Positions 52,999-63,755 of a DNA stretch of 64,000 nt are shown here, piece after piece. Position 1 is the stretch's first letter; each line of letters starts with the position of its first letter. This stretch comes from Closterium sp. NIES-65. Taxonomy: Eukaryota > Streptophyta > Zygnematophyceae > Desmidiales > Closteriaceae. The notes below the pieces were generated by a model that made no database searches, was not told the origin of the DNA, and saw nothing but the letters and a program-made list of their open reading frames with translations. The stretch is from assembly GCA_948144175.1 (NCBI GenBank), contig CANXME010000222.1, positions 1,382,001 to 1,446,000 on the forward strand, written 5' to 3'. Position numbers and translations under genes: made by a program.

Positions 52999-53232
52999 TG
53001 CATTTGTCGGTGCGTGTGATGTCGCGGGAATGTTCACCGTGGACTGTTGACGGGCGAAGTCACATTCCGCCGTGAGCATCGCGATTTCGAGCGCCGAGTC
53101 TTCAAGTTGGCGCACGAGACGATCAAGCTGCTCTTGCGTCAATGTGGCGAGCGTGAAATCGGCCATGGCGGGGATGTCGGGCGAGCTCAGCGAGAGCTTC
53201 GGTCGTGGCCGTGCGTGCTTACGCGAGAGCAC
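52999..53232 (-). pseudogene. Element I gag N-terminal segment
   Basis: MLSRKHARPRPKLSLSSPDI, then MADFTLATLTQEQLDRLVRQ and LEDSALEIAMLTAECDFARQ. It looks like a coiled-coil Gag N-terminus. Translation could start at 53232 or 53166. It is cut by the solo LTR after TNAS, and the exact frame across the junction to 51840 could not be confirmed. Confidence 0.65.
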
Positions 53233-53334
53233 TACGAGCGGCGGTGCTGAATCGCTGAGAGACGTCTACCCCCTCCCAAATATTGAGATAGTGGGGAAGT
53301 GAAAGTGTGGGTGCCGTCAGAGAGGAGATCATAG

Positions 53335-53347
53335 GCTCTGAATACCA
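53335..53347 (-). other. Primer binding site of element I
   Basis: The minus strand reads TGGTATTCAGAGC, two bases from the 5' LTR. It is an initiator-Met-type site with one extra base. Confidence 0.82.
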
Positions 53348-53349
53348 AG

Positions 53350-53691
53350 TGTTACGAGTGCAATTGAGTAAATGAACGAAAACTACACTATCGGAGCAAG
53401 AATACAATGAGCGAAGGCATGAGCGAAGAATATATAGTGAAACTACAGTGGTAACGGTAATGGACTGTGGTTGTCGCGCGACGGGCCTGGGACTGAGGTT
53501 TGAGAAAGTTTCGAAGCGGAGGACCAGAGCGCGGGTTACCAGCCGAGCCGTGGGGTTCGGGTGCGATGTGCGAAAGTGGCGGGCTGATTGTCGATGCGAG
53601 GATCGCAAGTGGTAACAGTGCTGACTGTAGTGCTACAGTGATGTACGCGTAAAGCAGGGATGCGAAGTAAGGAAAAGTGATTTTCCTTACA
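53350..53691 (-). repeat. 5' LTR of element I
   Basis: 342 bp, TGTTACGAGTG...TTCCTTACA on the plus strand, followed by TSD GTTGG. Confidence 0.95.
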
Positions 53692-53696
53692 GTTGG

Positions 53697-54207
53697 TAAA
53701 CAACCTCTGGTTCTGTCTTTCCAACCTGGGAAAACAACAACCAAATTCAGGTCCTAAAAACAGAACCTGTTTTGTCTTTGCCCAACCAGCCAAATGCTGG
53801 TTCCGCTGGTTTCTCCTGGCCTTGTACCATGCAGATACAGACAAACAACATCCAACCTTCACCTAAATTGTACCACTATAGTGCCTTCCCTGCTAAACTA
53901 TCATCAACCAAACAAAACAGTACAATTTCGAGTTGGATATATCTGAATCTGCGCAATCAAGTAAGCCGAACCGCAAAGCTTCCATCTTGGGTTCCTTAGC
54001 AAGCTCGTCCTTTCTGCTTGTACTGTTCATAGCGCGTACAATGTTATGCCGAAGCGCACAATGCGCGAGAACCTGCAAATGCTTCAAGCAAAAATTGCGA
54101 AAGCAAACAAACACACGAACAGTCCATTCATACCCAAATGCATTCGTACACGCTTACTCGTACAAACAGACAGCAGGATGTCGTGCAATGTGAATTTGCA
54201 CCCAACA
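53697..54207 (-). repeat. 3' LTR of copy J, right part
   Basis: Resumes the family-A LTR at TAAACAACCTCTGG after element I and ends GCACCCAACA, followed by the polypurine tract (plus strand CTCCCCCTC). Confidence 0.92.
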
Positions 54208-54249
54208 CACTCCCCCTCAGCCTGCCGGCTGCATTTCCATCATTCCATG

Positions 54250-56045
54250 CTAGTTCATGCTCATTCCACTCATGCGCACACAACGCCAATAAGGCTCATC
54301 CGCAAGCCTCTTGGTGAAGAAGTCTGCTGGCTGCTGGTGAGTCTTGATGTAGATCGGATTCACCGTCCCCCTCTTCACCTACTTACATAGCCAGTACCAC
54401 TTGATACGCATGTGCTTATTGAGCCCATGAAGCATAGCGTTCCTGGCCATTCCAAGAGCCCCCTTGCTATGACAAAACAGCGGCGTAGCAACCTTGTGCT
54501 CCTGACCAATCTCCTCTAACAACCTCCTCAGCCAAATCACCTCCTTCACCCCGTGGAACATTGCCATGTACTCTGACTCTACGGAAGAGAGTGCTGTCTC
54601 CGTCTGCTTCTTTGACCTCCAACTAACAGGTCCTCCTCCAACTACGCAGATGTATCCTCCCACTGATGAGGAATCCTCCTTCTCAGAGGCCCACCGAGCA
54701 TCGGTAAAGCAAGTGAGAAAGAGCTTGCCTTCTCCAAGCCTCTCCCCCTTCTTTTTCAGCACCTCAACCCCTTTCTGCTTCACCTGTGCAGATGCGGAGT
54801 ATTGAACTTCAATGCTTAGGTGAGAGTTCAGATACTTCACTAGACGCTCAGCTGCATCCACCTGCTCCTCTGATGGATTCTGCACCACCCTAGCCAGCTG
54901 CCCAACCGAGAAAGAGATGTCGGGCCTCGTGTTAACAGCTTCGACAAGAGGCTGCCCACCAAGGACTGAAATTGCTGCTGCTCCTCGGCTTCAACCCCTT
55001 CATCCTCTGCAGCTTTCACAAGCTTGAATTCTGCTCGCATGGGAGTTGCAACCTTGTGCTCATTCTCAATTCCGTATTTCTCTCCAAGCTCCTTGATGAA
55101 CTTCTCCTGGTGCAGCTTCAACCACCTGTGATCCAGATCCCTCTCCACGTGCCTCCCGAGGTAGTACTTTATCTCCCCAAGGTTCGTGCACTTGAAGTTC
55201 TCCATCAGCTGCTGCTGCACCTTCTGGATCTCCTTCATGCTGCTGCTAAAGAGAAGAATGTCGTCCACATAGACTAGAAACAGCACCAGCTTCTCCCCCT
55301 CCCCCTTGAGAAAGAGGCTCTCATCACAGCTGCTGGTCCTGAATCCCATCTCCTCTAAAACAGCTGCCAACTTCTGGTACCAGCAGCGTGGCGCCTGCTT
55401 CAAGCCGTAGATGGACTTTTTCAGCTTGCACACCCTGCCCGTACCATCCTCATACCCAGGTGGCTGCGTCATGTACACGTCCTTCTCTAAAATCCGATTG
55501 AGGAATGCCGTTGATATGTCTATCTGGATAATGAACTTCCCATCAACGGCTGCATCTGCCAACAAGACACGAAGGGTAGGGGGTTTGGCAGTGGGAGCAA
55601 AGATCTCATTGAAGTCTCGCTTCTCCTTCTGCATAAACCCCTTAGCCACCAACCTACTCTTGTAGATGGTGACCTGCCCCTTGTCGTCAGTCTTGATCCT
55701 TAGCACCCACTTGCATTGTACCGCTTGCTTCCCCTCAGGCAGCACCACCAGCTCCCATGTCCCATTCTCTAGCAGGCTCTGGTACTCAGCATCCCTGGAA
55801 ACCAGCCACTTCTCCCTATCTGGTCCAGCTAATGCCTCCTCCATACTAGCTGGTTCCTCTGGTGCAGGGGCAAGAAAACAGTAGGCAGGCTCATCCTCCG
55901 CATCCGGGTCATAGCCATGCGGTAGAATCAGCAATGCCTCCTCAGTCCCAAGCTGCTGCTCCGCTACATCAGCTCCTGCAGTCAGCTTCTTAGTAGCCAT
56001 ACGGGTACGTCCTGGCCTAGAGACGGATGTCTCCCATCCCTTCAT
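54250..56045 (-). pseudogene. Copy J reverse transcriptase - RNase H
   Basis: ORF 54840-56045 (401 codons) covers spacer, KWVLRIKTDDKGQ, QIDISTAFLNR, SIYGLKQAPRCWYQ, YVDDILLFSSS and GEIKYYLGRHVERDLDHRW. A frameshift near 54940 leads into ORF 54379-54888 with RNase H (TDARWASEKED, SSVESEYMAMF, CHSKGALGM). The catalytic TDAT is TDAR, and CDSK is CHSK, so one acidic residue is lost. A Glu-to-TAG change at 54379 precedes the final segment, which ends at stop 54250-54252. Confidence 0.87.
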
Positions 56046-56064
56046 AACGACACCCTTCGGCTTC

Positions 56065-57336
56065 TTAGGTTTTTCTGCTGCTGCTCTCCTCCCTCGGATC
56101 CAGCAGCTCCACTAGTAATACGGCTAGTCTCCACACCATCACCTCCTGCACCTTCTCTCTATCACCACCCTCTGCAGCTGCCTCCTCTCCCTCCTCCCAC
56201 ACACTAGAAGTCAGGTCCAGCTGCACGGTGATCTGCTCCATCTGCTGGGACACCCTGGCCTCCGGCTGATTCTCCCAGCTCCCATACATCATGCCCTCAA
56301 CAAACTGTAAATCCCTGCTGTCAAACAACACACCCTTGGAAGGCTCCTACAGCAGCCACACCTTGCTCTCAGCAGCCATCCCCAAATGCACACACCAGAT
56401 TGCATTCACCCCCAACTTACTGCGGTAGGTCTTCGGGACGTGGGCGACAGCCATGCAACCGAACACCCTCAGCATGTCCACCGGCGGCTTCCTCCCAAGC
56501 CACCTCTCCAACGGCACCCACGAGTCATCCCCAACCTTTGTGAGTACCCTGTTCCTAGCGACGGTAGCGTGCCGAACAGCATGGGGCCACATCAAGTTGC
56601 CCAGCCCGGATTCTATGAGCAGCACCCTAGCTGTCTCCAGAATTGTCCGGTTCGCCCGTTCTGCTACACCGTTGGACTGTGGGGTGTAAGCCGTGGTCAG
56701 CTCCCTCTGGATGCCCTGCTTCTTGAGCCAGGCCGTCATCTCAGCTCCAAGGAACTCACCACCCCGATCTGTCCTAATCCGCTTCACGACACACTCCGCT
56801 TGCTTCTCCATGAACGGCAGCCAATCGTACCGAATCGTGGAGGCGGCGTGATTTTTCTGCTTCAGCAGATACGCCCACATTAGCCTGCTCCAGTCATCCA
56901 CTATGGTTAGGAAATACCGCTCCCTCTTTTGCCCTTGCACCGGCAGCGGCCCCACCAAGTCCATGTGGACCAGCTCCAACGGCTTTTTGCTCCTGCCAGC
57001 CACACTATGGAAGGGGAAACGGGTGAACTTTGAAAGGAGGCAAATTTCACAGTTATCATCGGGTTGTTGTCCGTTCAGCTTCAAGCCCTTAACGGCTCCA
57101 TCCTTCTCCAGCTGCTTCAGCAAAGGCATTGCCACATGCCCCAAACGTCGGTGTGCCGTTGCCCAATCCGTCTTCCCAGATCTGGCCGACACTTTCACAC
57201 CAACCCCTCCAACGGCGTTGCACTCCCCCTGGGATGCATACCCCTCTCCAGCCTGCCCCCCACCGTGCCACGCCAGCGCCGGCAGCTGCCACATAGATCT
57301 GTACACGTCCTTGCTCTTGTGCAGATCCCAGAGCAA
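56065..57336 (-). pseudogene. Copy J integrase and spacer
   Basis: ORF 56347-57336 (329 codons) has RRLGHVAMPLLKQL, CEICLLSK, MDLVGPLPVQGQ, RTDRGGEFLGAEMT and NGVAERANRTILE. All zinc and DDE residues are present. A Trp-to-TAG change at about 56347 (LLWEPSKG) ends it. The spacer follows in ORF 56065-56331, and a frameshift near 56070-56140 shortens the Ser/Gly region. Confidence 0.88.
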
Positions 57337-57357
57337 CCGATTGCCCAGCTTCCCCTT

Positions 57358-58809
57358 TTAAGTGCGAGCCCCATCTGTGTTGGTGTTCACCCCAACCTTG
57401 CCAAGCTTACGGAGAGAGATGAGGTTGGCCTTCAGGTCGGGGACGAGGAGAACGTCGTGCAGCACCACCGGCTTGCCATCCGCTCCCTTAAACGCAGCTC
57501 GTCCCGCACCAGCCACCTTCAGCGCGTGTCCAGATGTGGAGCACACCTCGTTGATCGGTGCAGCGCGTACGTGATCCAGCAGGTCCTTGCGCGGCGTCAT
57601 CGTCCAAGCAGCACCCGTGTCCAACACCCAATAATCCAGGGGGTGCAGCTCTGCTCCAACCTCAGCAGATGCGTCTCCTTGCTCCCCCTTGTCTCCCACA
57701 TGGAATAATTGGCCCGCGGTGCGCTCCTTCTTCTTCGAACCGCCATTGCCCTTCGGGTTGTTGTCGGACGAATCAGGGACCATGCTCGCGTTGTTTTTCT
57801 GGTTCCTCCGCGCACCACCATCCTGGTGACGATCCTGGGGGGTCCATCCATCGGGTTTCTTATAGCACAAAAACCACGGGTACCCTTCCTTCTCACAATA
57901 CCAGCAACTCCCTTTCATTTTGCCACCAGCACCTGATTTGCACCCACGTCCGGATTTCGCACCGCGACCCCAACCGGTACCTCCTTGTTGGTCGTTGGAG
58001 TCGTCGTCTTTCTTTGCACCGCGTCCAGCACCACCGAAGCCACGTCCTTTGCCACGTCGGCTCCCTTGCATCCCGTAGCTGCTGCTGCCGTCGTCTCCAC
58101 CCCTGAGTTGACGGCGACGGAAGTCCTTCTCCAGAATCTTTGTCCGCACCCACTCGAGTGTTCACGAGCTCTGGTTCTGCGGCAGGCTCAATCCGCTCAT
58201 GAATTGAAGCCACGATTCCGGCAGCAGCGAGAGCATCTTCAAGCACTTGGTCTGCTCCGGGTAGGTGATTCCCGCGGTCGCCAACTTTGCGTAGAGGTCG
58301 CGCAATTTGTCCAGGACAGGTTGCACCGGCTCTCCCTCGCTCAGGCGCAACGCGGACAGCTCCCTCTCCAGCACCAATGTTGCAACATTGGAGGTCGGGG
58401 CCTGCAGCTCCTTCAACACGGTCCACGCCTTCAGACCGCACTCAATCTCCGGCAGCAGGTGCATGACGTAGTGATGCTGGTTCAGCTCCAAACTCTGCGA
58501 CATCAAATAGTAGCCAGCCGAGGCGCGCTTGTCCCAATCTTCCTGAAGGGCGGGGTCACTCGGTCTAGGCTCCTCCCCAATCATTAGTTTCAGCAAACCG
58601 ATCTGACGGAAATAAAGTTGCATTTTCCAGGCCCAATCATCATAGCCCTCACCATTGAACTTCTTGACGGTGAAGTTTTTCAGCACCTCCTTGATCAGCG
58701 AGCCCTGGCTTGTTCGCGCTCCCCTTGGCTCATAAACACCAGAATCTTGGCTGCCGGTACGATCTTGGGCTGAAGATTCACCAGCTACCGCCGAGGTGTT
58801 GCCCGCCAT
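57358..58809 (-). pseudogene. Copy J gag - protease
   Basis: Starts at ATG 58809 (MAGNTSAVAGESSAQ) just after the primer site. Gag runs open to 58162, where Trp became TGA (QNQSSW*LEW in sister numbering). The next frame (57358-58149) has the Gly-rich linker, a knuckle reading CWYCEKEGYPWFLC (the zinc-binding His is Tyr, CAC to TAC) and protease VLDTGAAWTM. It ends at 57358, where a Tyr codon became TAA. Apart from these single-base lesions the copy is well preserved. Confidence 0.88.
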
Positions 58810-58840
58810 AGCTACCTATAACGAGCATCACTATAACGCA

Positions 58841-58852
58841 GCTCTGATACCA
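58841..58852 (-). other. Primer binding site of copy J
   Basis: The minus strand reads TGGTATCAGAGC, identical to copy A's site and at the same distance from the LTR. Confidence 0.88.
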
Positions 58853-58855
58853 GCT

Positions 58856-58889
58856 TGTTGGTGTAAGGGCCTAATAAACTCAAGCTATT
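58856..58889 (-). repeat. First 34 bp of copy J 5' LTR
   Basis: TGTTGGTGTAAGGGCC to AAGCTATT on the plus strand, correctly placed next to the primer site but cut after 34 bp. The same 34 bp start again at 59042. Confidence 0.88.
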
Positions 58890-59041
58890 CATCCATGCAT
58901 AAAAATAACCTATGCTAGAAATAGCATAATAAAATAAAGATAAGCAAGCATAGCTGGCATAAGCCGTCGTACTCTCACAGTCTTGCAAGTTGGCGGCTTG
59001 CCAACAGTGCACCAAGACAGCTTGCTAACGCTGCTGCAGAG
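58890..59041. other. 152-bp unassigned insert in the J 5' LTR
   Basis: AT-rich left half and a right half containing CTTGCAAG and TTGGCGGCTTGCCAA, a short palindrome. No similarity to other sequence in the window. Together with the 34-bp LTR repeat it forms a 186-bp insertion or duplication. Confidence 0.5.
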
Positions 59042-60129
59042 TGTTGGTGTAAGAGCCTAATAAACTCAAGCTATTAAGACTCTATCAAACTTAAAACCTC
59101 TCCTCGGGGTCACCTCCAAGGGTCCTTGGGTGCCTGGTACAAGACCAGCCCCTATCCTCGGGTCCGAGTTTGTAGAGAGAGGGATCAAGAGGGACTTCGT
59201 CAAAACAGCAAGATGACCTTGAACGTCGCGCAACGTATCGTGCAGACCGTCAATCGGATTAAGCTGAGAATTTATTATATCGAAGCTCGCTCCAAGAGCT
59301 TAAAAATGAACCAAATGCCTCGCAAAAAGTTCTGCCATTACGAAGTTATTGCTCGGACAACGTTTGCCCAGCGTTGGAGTGCTAGCGTAGTAGCGTTGAC
59401 TCGGGTAGCATTACCCCGTTGAACCGCGTAGAAACGAAATTCCAGGAAGAGAGGAATTCGCTTGAATCAAATTGACTATATTCAGGTACAAACAGAGTAG
59501 GAATAAATAGTTTTAGCTAGCAAGGACCTTGGGAATAAACCTGGGAACAACCAAGGATGATCCCAAATAATTCCAAGCAAGAGAACCAACCTGGCTGGAC
59601 AAAACAGCAGGTGGTAGGTTGGTAAACAACCTTTGGTTCTGTTTTTCCAACCTGGGAAAACAACAACCAGGTTCAGGTCCTAAAAACAGAACCTGTTTTG
59701 TCTTTGCCCAACCAGCCAAATGCTGGTTCCGCTGGTTTCCCCTGGCCCTGTAGCATGCAGATACAGACAAACAACATCCAACCTTCACCTAAATTGTACC
59801 CCTATAGTGCCTGCCCTGCTACACTATAATTAATCAAACAAAACAGTACGATTTCGAGTTGGATAGAACTGAATCTGCGCAATCAAGTAAGCCGAACCAC
59901 AAAGCTTCCATCGTGGGTTCCTTTGCGAGCTCGTCCTTTCTGCTTGTACTGCTCATAGCGCGTACAATGTTATGCCGAAGCGCACATTGTGCGAGTACCT
60001 GCAAATGTTTCAAGCGAAAATTAAAACCAAACAAACATACGAACATACCATTCGCACGCAATTGTTTTCGCACACGCATACTCGTACAAACAGACAGCAG
60101 GATGTCGTGCACTGTGAATTTGCACCCAA
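59042..60129 (-). repeat. Family A LTR (main body of J 5' LTR or solo LTR)
   Basis: ~1088 bp, TGTTGGTGTAAGAGCC to GCACCCAA. The last two bases (CA) are missing and the sequence passes within three bases into antisense 18S rDNA. More AT-rich changes are shared with the J 3' LTR part at 45204-45780 (for example TACCCCGTTGAACCGCG), which supports it being J's own 5' LTR. Confidence 0.88.
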
Positions 60130-60132
60130 AAT

Positions 60133-60935
60133 TGTATTCAGAACGTGGCCTGCTTTGAACACTCTAATTTTTTTCAGAATAACATCGCCGTGCTCACGCC
60201 CCAGCCAGTGAAGGCCAGGACGCGTTCCCGACAGGTAGAGCGGAGGAGACAGTATCAACGGAAACAGGAGACCGAGGCCTCCGCCCGGATATCCAACTAC
60301 GAGCTTTTTAACTGCAACAACTTAAATATACGCTATTGGAGCTGGAATTACCGTGGCTGCTGACACCAGACTTGCCCTCTAGTAGATCCTCGTTAAGGGA
60401 TTGAAATTCGACTCATTCCAATTACTAGACTCGAAGAGCCCAGTATTGTTATTTCTTGTCACTACGTCCCTCTGTCAGGATTGGGTAATTTGCGCGCCTG
60501 CTGCCTTCCTTGGATGTAGTAGCCGTTTCTCAGGCTCCCTCTCCGGAGTCGAACCCTAATTCTCCGTCACCCGTTACCACCATGTTAGGCCTCTATCCTA
60601 TCATCGAAATTTGATAGGGTAGAAATTTGAATGATGCGTCGCCAGCACAAGGCCGTGCGATCTGCGGAGTTACCATGTTTCACCAAATGGACTGGGCAAG
60701 CTCGGCATTGGCCTTTGCTCTAATAAATGCGTCCCTTCCGTGAGGTCGGGACATTTTGCACGTATTAGCTCTAGAATTACTACGGTTATCCGAGTAATTG
60801 GGCACCATCAAATAAACAATAACTGATTTATTGAGCCATTCGCAGTTTCGAGGGAACAAATGCCCTCTTATACTTAGACATGCATGGCTTAATCTTTAAG
60901 ACAAGCATATGACTACTGGCAGGATCAACCAGGTA
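60133..60935 (-). pseudogene. 18S rRNA pseudogene, 5' part (803 nt)
   Basis: The minus strand begins at the true 5' end of eukaryotic small-subunit rRNA (TACCTGGTTGATCCTGCC at 60935) and runs through the conserved GATAACCGTAGTAATTCTAG block and the 530 loop into the V4 region, stopping at TGAATACA. The 530 loop, invariant in working ribosomes, reads GTGTCAGCAGCCACGG instead of GTGCCAGCAGCCGCGG (changes at 60363 and 60354), and other C-to-T or G-to-A changes are visible (for example GATGATAGG). It is truncated and mutated, so not functional. The nineteen bases 60936-60954 may be residual rDNA leader. Confidence 0.92.
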
Positions 60936-62228
60936 GCCCTTCCCCAAGGTAATAAGGAGCAGCAGCTTGGGACCGAGGAGGCATTGCTGATTCTACCGCA
61001 TGGCTATGACCCGGATGAGGAGGATGAGCCTGCTTACTGTTTTCTTGCCCCTGCACCAGAGGAACCAGCTAGCATGGAGGAGGCATTAGCTGGACCAGAT
61101 AAGGACAAATGGCTGGCTTTTAGGGATGTTGAGTACCAGAACCTGCTGGAGTATGGGACTTGGGAACTAGTGGTGCTGCCTGAGGGAAAGAAAGCGGTAC
61201 AATGCAAGTGGGTGCTAAGGATCAAGACTGACGACAAGGGGCAGGTCACCATCTACAAGAGTAGGTTGGTAGCTAAGGGATTTATGCAGAAGGAGAAGCG
61301 GGACTTCAATGAGATCTTTGCTCCCACTGCCAAAACCCCTACCCTTCGTGTCTTGTTGGCAGATGCAGCCGTTGATGGGAAGTTCATTATCCAGATGGAC
61401 ATATCAACGGCATTACTCAACGTGATTTTAGAGGAGGAGGTGTTCAAGACGCAGCCGCCTGGGTATGAGGATGGTACAGACAGGGTATGCAAGCTGAAAA
61501 AGTTCATCTACGGTTTGAAGCAGGCGCCACGCTGCTGGTACTTGAAGCTGCCAGCTGTTTTAGAGGAGATGGGATTCAAGACTAGCAGCTGTGATGAGAG
61601 CCTCTTTCTCAAGGGGGGGGGGGAGAAGCTGGTGTTGTTTCTGGTCTACGTGGACGACATTATTCTCCTCAGCAGCAGCATAAAGGAGATCCAGAAAGTG
61701 CAGCAGCAGCTGATGGAGAAGTTCAAGTGCAAGAACCTTGGGGAGGTAAAGTACTACCTCGGGATGCACGTGGAGAGGGATCTGGATCACAGGTGGTTGA
61801 AGCTGCACCAGGAGAAGTTCATCAAGGAGCTGGGGGAGAAGTACGGGATTGAGAATGAGCGCAAAGTTGCAACTCCCCTGCCAGCAGAATTCAAGCTTGT
61901 GAAAGCTGCAGAGGATGAAGGGGTTGAAGCCGAGGAGCAGCAGGAATTTCAGTCCTTTGTGGGCAGCCTCTTGTATGCAGCAGTTCACACGAGGCCCGAC
62001 ATCTCTTTCTCGGTTGGGCAGCTGGCCAGGGTGGTGCAGAATCCATCAGAGGAGCAGGTGGATGCAGCTGAGCGTGTGGTGAAGTATTTGAACTCTCACC
62101 TAATCATTGGAGTTCAATACTCCGCATCTGCACAGGTGAAGCAGAAAGGGGTTGAGGTGCTGAAAGAGAAGGGGGAGAGGCCTATGAGAAGGAGGATTCC
62201 TCATCTGTGGGAGAATACATCTGCGTAG
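60909..62228 (+). CDS. Copy K reverse transcriptase with an N-terminus read from antisense 18S
   Basis: 439-codon open frame whose first ~16 residues (MTTGRINQVALPQGNK) are the antisense of the 18S 5' end and leader. From about 60955 it is copia: EQQLGTEEALLILPHGYD, KWVLRIKTDDKGQ, QMDISTALLNV, YGLKQAPRCWY, active site YVDDIILLSSS, VKYYLGMHVERDLDHRW and HTRPDISFSVGQLARV. A ~50-bp deletion near 62180 removes the TDATWAS part of RNase H and shifts the frame to a stop at 62228. The fusion ATG is fortuitous; function is not expected. Confidence 0.85.
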   Translation: MTTGRINQVALPQGNKEQQLGTEEALLILPHGYDPDEEDEPAYCFLAPAPEEPASMEEALAGPDKDKWLAFRDVEYQNLLEYGTWELVVLPEGKKAVQCKWVLRIKTDDKGQVTIYKSRLVAKGFMQKEKRDFNEIFAPTAKTPTLRVLLADAAVDGKFIIQMDISTALLNVILEEEVFKTQPPGYEDGTDRVCKLKKFIYGLKQAPRCWYLKLPAVLEEMGFKTSSCDESLFLKGGGEKLVLFLVYVDDIILLSSSIKEIQKVQQQLMEKFKCKNLGEVKYYLGMHVERDLDHRWLKLHQEKFIKELGEKYGIENERKVATPLPAEFKLVKAAEDEGVEAEEQQEFQSFVGSLLYAAVHTRPDISFSVGQLARVVQNPSEEQVDAAERVVKYLNSHLIIGVQYSASAQVKQKGVEVLKEKGERPMRRRIPHLWENTSA

Positions 62229-62620
62229 TTGGGGGAGGACCGGTTAGTTGGAGGTCCAAGAAGCAGACGGAGACAGCACTCTCTTCCGTGGAGTCAGAAT
62301 ATATGGCAATGTTCCACGGGGTGAAGGAGGTGATTTGGCTGAGGAGGTTGTTAGAGGAGATCGGTCAGGAGCAGAAGGTTGCTAGCCCGCTATTTCGTGA
62401 TAGCAAGGGGGCTTTTGGAATGGCCAGGAACGCTGTGCTTCATGGGCTCAATAAGCACATGCGTATCAAGTGGTACTGGTTGCGTAAGGAGGTGACGAGG
62501 GGGACGGTGAATCCGATCTACATCAAGACTCACCAGCAGCCAGCAGACTTCCTCACTAAGAGGCTTGCGGATGAGCCTCATTGGCGTTGTGTGCGCATGA
62601 GTGGAATGAGCATGAACTAG
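62207..62620 (+). pseudogene. Copy K RNase H C-terminal part
   Basis: Continues RNase H in the next frame: GGGPVSWRSKKQTETALSSV, ESEYMAMFHGVKEVIWLRRL, RDSKGAFGMARNAVLHG (the acidic Asp of CDSK is kept; Cys is Arg) and THQQPADFLTKRLADEPHWR to MSGMSMN. It ends at the family stop codon, 62618-62620. Confidence 0.85.
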
Positions 62621-62662
62621 CATGGAATGATGCAAATGCAGCCAGCAGGCTGAGGGGGGGTG

Positions 62663-63755
62663 TGTTGGGTGCAAATTCACATTGCATGACATCCTGCCGT
62701 CTGTTTGTGCGAGTATGTGTGTGCGAATGCATTTGCGTGTGAATGGTATGTTCGTGTGTTTGTTTGATTTCGAAATTTTTGCTTCAAGGATTTGCTGGTA
62801 CTCGCACAATGTGCGCTTCGGCACAACATTGTACGCGCTATGAACAGTACAAGCAGAAAGGACGAGCTCGCAAAGAAACCCTAGATGGAAGCTTTGCGGT
62901 TCGGCTTGCTTGATTGCGCAGATTCAGTTCTATCCAACTCGAAATTGTACTGTTTTGTCTGGTTGACTATAGTGTAGCAGGGCAGGCACTATAGAGGTAC
63001 AATTTAGGTGAAGGTTGGATGTTGTTTGTCTGTATCTGCATGCTACAGGGCCAGGGGAAACCAGCAGAACCAGCATTTGGCTGGTTGGGCAAAGACAAAA
63101 CAGGTTCTGTTTTTAGGAGCTGAACCTGGTTGTTGTTTTCCCAGGTTGGAAAAACAGAACCAAAGGTTGTTTACCAACCTACCACCTGCTATTTTGTCCA
63201 GCCAGGTTGGTTCTGTTGCTTGGAATTATTTGGGATCATCCCTTGTTGTTCCCAGGTTGATTCCCAAGGTCCTTGCTAGCTAGAGCTATTTATTCCTTCT
63301 CTGTTTGTACCTGAATATAGTGAAATTGATTCAAGCGAATTCCTACATTGCTGGAATTTTCTTTCTACCCAATGCGACGGCGGAATGCTACCCGAGTCAA
63401 GGCTAGTACGCTAGCACTCCAACGCTAGGCAAACGCTGTCCGAGCCATAACTTCGTAATGGCAGAACTTTTCGCGAAACAACTTCATTCATTTTTAAGCT
63501 ATTGGAGCGAGCTTCGATATAGCAAATTCTCAGCTTTATTCGATCGACGGTCTGCACGATACGCTGCGCGGCGTTCAAGGTACTCTTGCTGTTTTCACTA
63601 AGTCCCTCTTGATCCCTCTCTCTACAAACTCGGACCAGGAGATAGGGGCTGATCTTATACCAGGCACCCAAGGACCCTTCGAGGTGACCCCGAGGAGAGG
63701 TTTTAAGTTTGATAAAGTCTTAATAGCTTGAGTTTATTAGGCCGTTACACCAACA
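62663..63755 (+). repeat. 3' LTR of copy K
   Basis: 1093 bp, TGTTGGGTGC...CACCAACA, preceded by the purine tract GAGGGGGGGTG. Confidence 0.94.

Larger units (their letters stand above)
45781..53691 (-). mobile_element. Ty3/gypsy chromovirus, element I
   Basis: Minus-strand LTR element with 342-bp LTRs (45781-46122 and 53350-53691) and TSD GTTGG at 45776-45780 and 53692-53696. Coding order on the minus strand is gag, protease, RT, RNase H, integrase (gypsy order), with a C-terminal chromodomain. It carries two later insertions: small element L (48485-49754) in RT and a family-A solo LTR (51901-52993) in gag. It is inactive. Confidence 0.95.
45198..60129 (-). mobile_element. Family A copia, copy J (split by chromovirus I)
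   Basis: Minus-strand element with 3' LTR in two parts (45204-45780 and 53697-54207, separated by element I), coding region 54250-58809, primer site 58841-58852, and a 5' LTR starting at 58856 that is interrupted after 34 bp and resumes from its own start at 59042. Both outer LTR ends are damaged, so no TSD can be read. This is the most complete gag-pol of the family after A, disabled mainly by single-base stops. Confidence 0.85.
60955..63755 (+). mobile_element. Family A copia, copy K (5' truncated)
   Basis: RT, broken RNase H, polypurine tract and complete 3' LTR. Everything upstream of the pre-RT spacer is replaced by antisense 18S rDNA. No TSD can be read because the left end is missing. 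Confidence 0.9.

Noticed and set aside
60133..60935. Functional 18S rRNA gene
   Set aside because: Truncated in V4, and the invariant 530 loop has two changes, so it is a pseudogene fragment.
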